A DNA stretch of 64,000 nt from Pseudomonas sp. MYb327 (GTDB lineage: Bacteria > Pseudomonadota > Gammaproteobacteria > Pseudomonadales > Pseudomonadaceae), in assembly GCF_040438925.1 (NCBI RefSeq), contig NZ_CP159258.1:3176001-3240000 (forward strand), in the 5' to 3' direction. A program made the translations under genes and the position numbers. Positions within the stretch are counted from its first letter, which is position 1. Each line of letters begins with the position of its first letter. Positions 59,873 to 64,000 of this stretch are shown piece after piece. A model generated the notes under the pieces. It was not told where the DNA came from, searched no databases, and saw only the letters and a program-made list of their open reading frames with translations.

Positions 59873-60415
59873 GTGACGTTACCGTCACCGTCACCGACAG
59901 CAACCTGTGCCTAAAGCACGGATTACAACTCTATACAGTTAAGGGGAGAGAGGGGCAAGCAGCCCGCTCCCCGCTCTTGATCTTGCTCTGAATCTTGCTG
60001 AGATAACTTGTGGCGTGAGCCACGATTAATCAATTCAGGAAGGTCAGCCGTGACTAAGGTCACAGAGAATTAGTCTGTGCCCATGGCACCATTTCCCCTT
60101 GCACAATTCAAAGCAAAAGCGGGAGGGGGCTCCCCCCTTTCCTCCCTTGGAACTTATACAGTTGTTAGTCGTGCCCTGAGGCACAGGTAGAATTGATGAA
60201 GGCTACAGACTTAGAAGTCAGTCATCCGTGACTGTCAGTCACACATACCTGCACGGTTCAGATCAAAAGCGTGTGGGGCTTGTTTGCCCTTGCCCCACCG
60301 ATTACATGTTTATGCCGTGAGGCAAGATAACAATTCTATTCTATTCAGTAGGGTGGATAGGGGGCTCAGCCACCACCCTGCTCTTGATCTTGATGTTGAC
60401 CATGCCGAGCGGCAT
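59873..60415. repeat. Array of imperfectly repeated hairpins
   Basis: Short palindromes recur: GTGACG-TTAC-CGTCAC (59873-59888), GTGC-CTAAA-GCAC (59907-59919), GTGGC-GTGA-GCCAC (60010-60023), GTGCC-CAT-GGCAC (60077-60089), GTGCC-CTGA-GGCAC (60171-60184), TGCC-GTGA-GGCA (60313-60324) and ATGCC-GAGC-GGCAT (60402-60415). Between them lie larger G-rich/C-rich stems (GGGGAG/CTCCCC, GGGAGG/CCTCCC, GTGGGGC/GCCCCAC, AGGGTGG/CCACCCT). GCTCTTGATCTTG is repeated exactly at 59973 and 60380. Paired bases differ between copies while stems are kept. Confidence 0.75.
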
Positions 60416-60439
60416 AAGGGATCTGAACGAACTGATCGC

Positions 60440-60629
60440 TAACGTGCGGTGGTCACCCATGGGTAAGCCGAAGAAGTAGCTAACGGGAAGCACCCTAACG
60501 TCCGGATATCGAGCATTCGAATGCAACAGAGGGCAATTGAGATTCCTCTAGCTAGCCCATCCAGGTGGGCTAGGGGTAGCCCATCCCACGCACGTTAACG
60601 TCCAGATGTAATCATTAGCGTGCAGATAT
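60440..60629 (+). repeat. Iteron-like direct repeats
   Basis: Four similar 14-base words: TAACGTGCGGTGGT (60440), TAACGTCCGGATAT (60496), TAACGTCCAGATGT (60596) and TAGCGTGCAGATAT (60616). Three fit TARCGTSCRGATRT; the first is more diverged. Spacing is irregular. Confidence 0.5.
60513..60586. repeat. Palindrome cluster near the iteron-like repeats
   Basis: GCATTCGAATGC (60513-60524) is a perfect 12-base palindrome. CTAGCCCA-TCCAGG-TGGGCTAG (60552-60573) is a perfect eight-base stem, and TAGCCCATCC recurs at 60577-60586. Confidence 0.6.
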
Positions 60630-60670
60630 GGGCTTGGGGCAGTTGGTTGCCAATCCCCGGCTCAGACAAC

Positions 60671-61027
60671 CTACAGAACACGAGAGCTTACCACCCTCAT
60701 CAGCGTATCGAAGTCTGCGTGTATGAAGGCTGGGTGCACAACACAATCGAGGACGCGGCATCGCATCGCATGATCATCAACTGACTCTACCCAGCCCTTC
60801 TTGATGAGACTTGAGATCGCATAATCCACCCGTTCACTACTGAGCGTAAGAAAATCGGACAGCAGAGACGTGTTGACCCTCACTGCACGGTTACGGTCCA
60901 TTCGCATCAGCAGAAGCAGCATCACCGCCACTTTGTCCTCGTCCAGCGCTGTACGAGCCGCCATAACTTCAAATGCATACCGTGGAACATGTACAGCTTG
61001 ATCTTTGGGTGATTTTTGATCAGTCAT
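60671..61027 (-). CDS. Winged-helix-like small protein 1
   Basis: This 118-residue protein has a helical N-terminal half with DEDKVAVMLLLLMRMDRNRAV, then LLSDFLTLSSERVDYAISSLIKKGW, split by a turn, resembling the recognition helix and wing of a winged-helix domain (start-to-wing spacing as in RepL- or MarR-like folds). It follows its neighbour at 61062 by 34 bases on the same strand and has nearly the same length. No clear family is recognised. A weak AGAG precedes the ATG at 61027. Confidence 0.6.
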   Translation of the reverse strand: MTDQKSPKDQAVHVPRYAFEVMAARTALDEDKVAVMLLLLMRMDRNRAVRVNTSLLSDFLTLSSERVDYAISSLIKKGWVESVDDHAMRCRVLDCVVHPAFIHADFDTLMRVVSSRVL

Positions 61028-61061
61028 CAGTCAGTTCTCTATCTTGGAGCCGACGGTTGGT

Positions 61062-61418
61062 TTACACCAGCTCTTCGGGCTTCTCCGATCTGGCAACGTT
61101 GGAGTTCACGGTGCATACGAGGCTTCCACCCGGCTCGGGGCTGGCATCGACGGACAGAATCCACTTCCCTTCAGCAAGTTCGGCTACAGCTTTCTCAACC
61201 TGTTGAAGGGTGTAGTTGCAATGCTTGGCCACTATCGCCTGAGTTGTCCGTACAGCTCCGTTGCCACCGATGATCGACATCAGCGTAAGCATCACCGAGG
61301 CAGCGTGCGGGTTAGTTCGATTCAACTGACTCAGCTCCAGCAAGGCTGATGGGTTGGCGTATAAGGCTTCACCCTCACCATCAGCGGCATATGGGGTAGC
61401 ACCATTCTGTTCGTTCAT
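61062..61418 (-). CDS. Winged-helix-like small protein 2 (RepL-like)
   Basis: This 118-residue protein begins MNEQNGATPYAADGEG. Its core reads NPHAASVMLTLMSIIGGNGAV, then TTQAIVAKHCNYTLQQVEKAVAELAEGKW and SLVCTVNSNVA. That order (paired helices, HTH, wing, then a VN motif) resembles RepL-type replication proteins, but similarity by eye is limited. GGGAG lies seven bases before the ATG at 61418. It heads a two-gene minus-strand operon transcribed away from the Xre gene. Confidence 0.6.
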   Translation of the reverse strand: MNEQNGATPYAADGEGEALYANPSALLELSQLNRTNPHAASVMLTLMSIIGGNGAVRTTQAIVAKHCNYTLQQVEKAVAELAEGKWILSVDASPEPGGSLVCTVNSNVARSEKPEELV

Positions 61419-61614
61419 CACGCAGCTCCCAGGGAGTTTGTAGTCGATTTAACTAGCTCATGCGATGGCTGGGGCCTGGGCCTAGGGCCGACCACCAAAC
61501 GCCAACAGCGTCAGGGAGAATGGTGCCATGAGTCAGTAAAAATTCACAGTATCCTGTGAAGACCAGAACAGCTATGCAACCGACAGTGCAACCCTCTGAC
61601 GAGGGAGACACGTT
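61419..61614. promoter_or_regulatory. Divergent control region with 18-base palindrome
   Basis: TTCACAG-TATC-CTGTGAA (61543-61560) is a perfect inverted repeat 55 bases before the Xre start, within the region that separates the Xre gene from the winged-helix operon. It is the obvious operator for the Xre protein or its rival, in the manner of a lysogeny-type switch. Confidence 0.7.
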
Positions 61615-61854
61615 TTGGACGCAGGGTTGGCATTCGGTAAGGTTCTCCGCGAGCGGCGGAAACTCGCAGGACTGACGCAGGAGAAGCTGGCGATGGAGGC
61701 AGATGTGCAAAGAAACTATGTCAGCCTCATTGAAAGGGGTGTCCATCAGCCCACTATCAACGTTATTTTCAAGCTGGCTGCTGCCCTGAAGTGCCAACCA
61801 TCAGCTCTCATCGCCGATGTAGAGGCCATCGCAGACAATACTACCGAGAATTAA
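61615..61854 (+). CDS. Xre-family repressor
   Basis: This 79-residue protein is essentially one HTH_3 domain: FGKVLRERRKLAGLTQEKLA, then MEADVQRNYVSLIERGVHQP and INVIFKLAAALKCQPSALI. It is the size of phage-like or R-M controller (C-protein-type) regulators. Translation appears to start at TTG 61615, seven bases after a strong GAGGGAG; no in-frame ATG fits. It probably controls the divergent operon and itself through the upstream palindrome. Confidence 0.88.
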   Translation: MDAGLAFGKVLRERRKLAGLTQEKLAMEADVQRNYVSLIERGVHQPTINVIFKLAAALKCQPSALIADVEAIADNTTEN

Positions 61855-62346
61855 TGCTTCGCCCTTCCATGTACTGCAAGCAGGGCGAACCTGTTGAGTA
61901 CTATTGCCTGATCTATTCCGAACTAACCCGATTCAGCTCATCTGAAGTCAGTCATCCCACGCGTAAGCTAGGAAACTCACGGGATCCAGCGATGTTGGGT
62001 TAGGCGGGAGTCGCCTCACACACAATATCCATATGCTTTGTATGTCAATTATTATTGGACGGCGTGGGCGATTGTGGGCTTTCACTCATGGCGGATATAG
62101 GTCACCCGCTGTACTTCCTGACCAACAGCAATCGGCCCTTAGCGGACGCTCCGCCCATGTCTTTTATCGCCAGCAGTCAGCCGCTGAGAGATGACCACCT
62201 GTACAACTGATAGCGGCCCGTTCATTTCGCAACTTTTTGTCTGACACAAACTGTAATACTCGAAATTTTCTCGATCCCTACTAGTTTTAGTTGAACCCGC
62301 TATTACCGAACTGGTATGGCGCATTGCTACTAGAGGGAACTTGAAG
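61855..62346. other. Right flank of the island
   Basis: No gene is supported in this roughly 490-base stretch. A GGCG-GGAGT-CGCC hairpin lies near 62003. TTTGT-CTGAC-ACAAA with a TAATAC downstream (about 62238-62260) could be part of the sulfatase promoter. The island's right attachment site should be here but no repeat of the left flank longer than about seven bases was found. Confidence 0.4.
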
Positions 62347-64000
62347 ATGACTTATGAGATACAGTCGAAGGCGCTACCCGGCTCTCACGATAAATGGCGC
62401 CCCTTGAAATTAGCGGGAACTCTTTGCTCACTCGTTGCAGCCATTGCAATAGCCACCCAAGCGGTTGCAGCCGATGCAGAAAAACCAAAACCGGCCTCGG
62501 AAGCGACCAAGGCCGCTAACAACGCATTGCTCCAGGAATTGCCGTTCAACGACAAGACGTCCTTTGAGTTGGCGCATAAAGGTTTCATTGCACCTCTGCC
62601 GTCGACCGTCATCAAAGGCGCGTCGGGCAATGTGATTTGGGACCCGGCGAAATATTCGTTTATCAAAGAGGGCGAAAAAGCACCGGATACCACCAATCCA
62701 AGCCTCTGGCGGCAGTCGCAGTTGATCAATATTTCCGGTCTGTTCGAGGTGACCGACGGCATCTATCAAGTTCGCAACTATGACCTGTCGAACATGACCA
62801 TCGTCGAGGGTAAAGATGGGATCACCATCTTCGACCCGCTGATTTCCGCCGAAACCGCCAAGGCGGCACTCGATCTCTACTATCAGCATCGGCCGAAAAA
62901 GCCCGTTGTGGCAGTGATCTACACCCACAGTCACGTTGACCACTACGGTGGTGTACGCGGCGTAATCAATGAAGAAGATGTGAAAGCCGGCAAGGTGAAG
63001 GTTTATGCCCCCCTTGGATTCATTGAGCATGCGGTAGCCGAGAACGTCATGGCAGGTACGGCCATGAGTCGTCGTGCCAGCTATATGTACGGCAACCTGC
63101 TGCCTCCCGCTCCGACTGGTCAGTTGGGTGCCGGCCTGGGCACCACGACCTCAGCGGGCACGGTGACGCTGATCCCACCTACCGACATCATCAAGACTAC
63201 TGGCGAAACCCATGTCATTGACGGCCTGACCTACCAGTTCCTGTACGCCCCTGGCAGTGAAGCGCCCGCTGAGATGCTCTATTACATCAAGGAGAAGAAA
63301 GCGCTCAACACCGCCGAAGACTCCACCCACACCCTGCACAACACTTACTCGTTGCGCGGCGCAAAGATCCGCGAACCGTTGCCGTGGTCAAAATACCTCA
63401 ACGAGGCACTCAAGCTGTGGGGCGACGATGTCCAGGTGATGTATGCCATGCACCACTGGCCAGTCTGGGGTAACAAGGAGGTACGCGAGCAGTTGTCCTC
63501 GCAGCGTGACATGTACCGCTACATCAACGACGAAACCCTGCGGATGATCAACAAGGGTTACACCATGGTCGAGATCGCCGAGCAGTTCAAACTGCCCAAG
63601 GCAATCGCCAACAAATTCTCCAATCGTGGCTACTACGGTTCGGTGAACCACAACGTCAAGGCCACCTACGTGTTGTATCTGGGCTGGTTTACCGGTAATC
63701 CGGCGCAGTTGAACGAACTGCCACCGGAGGAAGGCGGCAAGCATTATGTCGAGATGATGGGCGGCGAAGAAGCGGTGCTGAAGAAAGCCAAGGAGTACTT
63801 CGACAAGGGTGAGTTCCGCTGGGTCGCCGAAGTCGTTAATCATGTGGTGTTCGCCAATCCAAACAACCAAGCTGCCAAGAACATGCAGGCCGATGCCCTG
63901 GAGCAATTGGGTTACCAGGCCGAAAGTGGGCCATGGCGTAACTTCTACCTCACCGGCGCCAAGGAGCTGCGCGAAGGTGTGATGAAGCTGCCGACACCCG
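62347..64000 (+). CDS. SdsA1-type alkyl/aryl sulfatase (partial)
   Basis: The first 551 codons of a gene that runs past the window end. A signal peptide (about residues 24-42, LAGTLCSLVAAIAIATQAVA) precedes a metallo-beta-lactamase-fold domain with the zinc motif YTHSHVDHYGG near residue 200, a glutamate-containing NTAEDSTHTLHN segment, and a helical dimerisation part near 480. SdsA1 of P. aeruginosa (about 658 residues) hydrolyses SDS and other primary alkyl sulfates in the periplasm for use as carbon and sulfur source. The start follows a weak TTGAAG. It lies immediately beyond the island and may be core or cargo. Confidence 0.9.
   Translation, partial: MTYEIQSKALPGSHDKWRPLKLAGTLCSLVAAIAIATQAVAADAEKPKPASEATKAANNALLQELPFNDKTSFELAHKGFIAPLPSTVIKGASGNVIWDPAKYSFIKEGEKAPDTTNPSLWRQSQLINISGLFEVTDGIYQVRNYDLSNMTIVEGKDGITIFDPLISAETAKAALDLYYQHRPKKPVVAVIYTHSHVDHYGGVRGVINEEDVKAGKVKVYAPLGFIEHAVAENVMAGTAMSRRASYMYGNLLPPAPTGQLGAGLGTTTSAGTVTLIPPTDIIKTTGETHVIDGLTYQFLYAPGSEAPAEMLYYIKEKKALNTAEDSTHTLHNTYSLRGAKIREPLPWSKYLNEALKLWGDDVQVMYAMHHWPVWGNKEVREQLSSQRDMYRYINDETLRMINKGYTMVEIAEQFKLPKAIANKFSNRGYYGSVNHNVKATYVLYLGWFTGNPAQLNELPPEEGGKHYVEMMGGEEAVLKKAKEYFDKGEFRWVAEVVNHVVFANPNNQAAKNMQADALEQLGYQAESGPWRNFYLTGAKELREGVMKLPTP

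Larger units (their letters stand above)
59767..60670. other. 900-base non-coding region between converging gene groups
   Basis: No protein gene is supported on either strand. The left two thirds is an array of imperfectly repeated hairpins and the right third holds iteron-like repeats and further palindromes (entries below). Both island operons end here. Confidence 0.6.
54420..62330. mobile_element. Putative integrative island next to ffs (borders approximate)
   Basis: Between ffs and the sulfatase gene lie an integrase, two KilAC proteins, a ClpP-like protease, several DNA-binding proteins and long non-coding stretches, all of visibly lower GC than the core genes. The left border must lie between the ffs promoter (about 54420-54460) and 54511. 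I could not find a convincing direct repeat at the right side, so the right end is set only by the change in sequence character before the sulfatase. No capsid, terminase, portal or tail gene is seen. Confidence 0.7.

Noticed and set aside
59873..60415. The hairpin array as a CRISPR.
   Set aside because: No constant repeat, spacers of unequal length and no cas genes.
59873..60670. The repeats as a ToxIN-type antitoxin RNA.
   Set aside because: The units are not tandem and uniform, and no toxin frame follows them.
61791..62003. A 70-codon plus-strand frame overlapping the end of the Xre gene.
   Set aside because: It begins inside the Xre gene in another frame and shows no protein-like pattern.
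54410..62025. CAATATC shared by the ffs upstream region (about 54414) and the right flank (about 62019) as an attachment repeat.
   Set aside because: Seven bases is too short and the neighbouring bases do not match.
62139..62324. A 61-codon minus-strand frame before the sulfatase gene.
   Set aside because: No ribosome site, no family resemblance, and it overlaps the presumed promoter.
54420..62330. The island as a complete prophage.
   Set aside because: No terminase, portal, capsid, tail or lysis genes are present.

Overview
The window is a Pseudomonas chromosome segment, most like the P. fluorescens group. Three things point there: gene order that matches P. aeruginosa blocks known to me (nagZ-psrA-lexA-sulA-topA-fadAB; aer and two cco operons through ccoGHIS, hemN, anr, apt, recR, ybaB, dnaX and ffs), high-GC codon use in most of the window, and many intergenic REP palindromes of two sequence families. 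All identifications come from reading the sequence and from family knowledge; no database search was run.

Layout. 1-5.4 kb: the end of a SNF2-type helicase, then a minus-strand purine salvage and wall recycling pair (MTIP phosphorylase, nagZ), psrA with a double-palindrome operator, and the SOS pair lexA-sulA behind two LexA boxes. 5.4-12 kb: topA, a small DUF1653 protein and the fadB-fadA beta-oxidation operon. 12-24.7 kb: usp, an ABC-F ATPase, the lytic transglycosylase slt, an ABC exporter, a 59-residue protein, pdxB, a MATE exporter, tusA and rlmM. 24.8-30.3 kb: acnA, an Aer-like chemoreceptor and a small hydrolase. 30.3-47.4 kb: a microaerobic respiration block with two complete ccoNOQP operons for cbb3 oxidases, the assembly genes ccoGHIS, a TauE/SafE-like membrane protein, hemN and the oxygen sensor anr, with Anr-box-like sites, followed by apt. 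A secreted metallophosphoesterase in an AT-rich patch interrupts this block at 37.4-38.7 kb. 47.4-54.4 kb: an acyl-CoA dehydrogenase, recR, an MDR oxidoreductase, ybaB, dnaX, a solute-binding protein and the 4.5S RNA gene (ffs).

At 54.4-62.3 kb lies an AT-richer accessory element next to ffs. It begins with a tyrosine recombinase. A strong promoter with a roughly 530-base structured leader follows, then two paralogous KilAC-domain proteins flanking a ClpP-like serine protease, and a 300-residue protein ending in a helix-turn-helix. A roughly 550-base array of imperfectly repeated hairpins plus four iteron-like repeats comes next. Two tandem 118-residue winged-helix-like proteins on the minus strand are divergent from an Xre repressor, with an 18-base palindrome between them. 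No capsid, terminase, portal or tail gene is present, so this is not a complete prophage. It looks like a small integrative element or phage-satellite-like island, and it is the best candidate here for an undescribed system. The window closes inside an SdsA1-type alkylsulfatase gene that runs off the right end.
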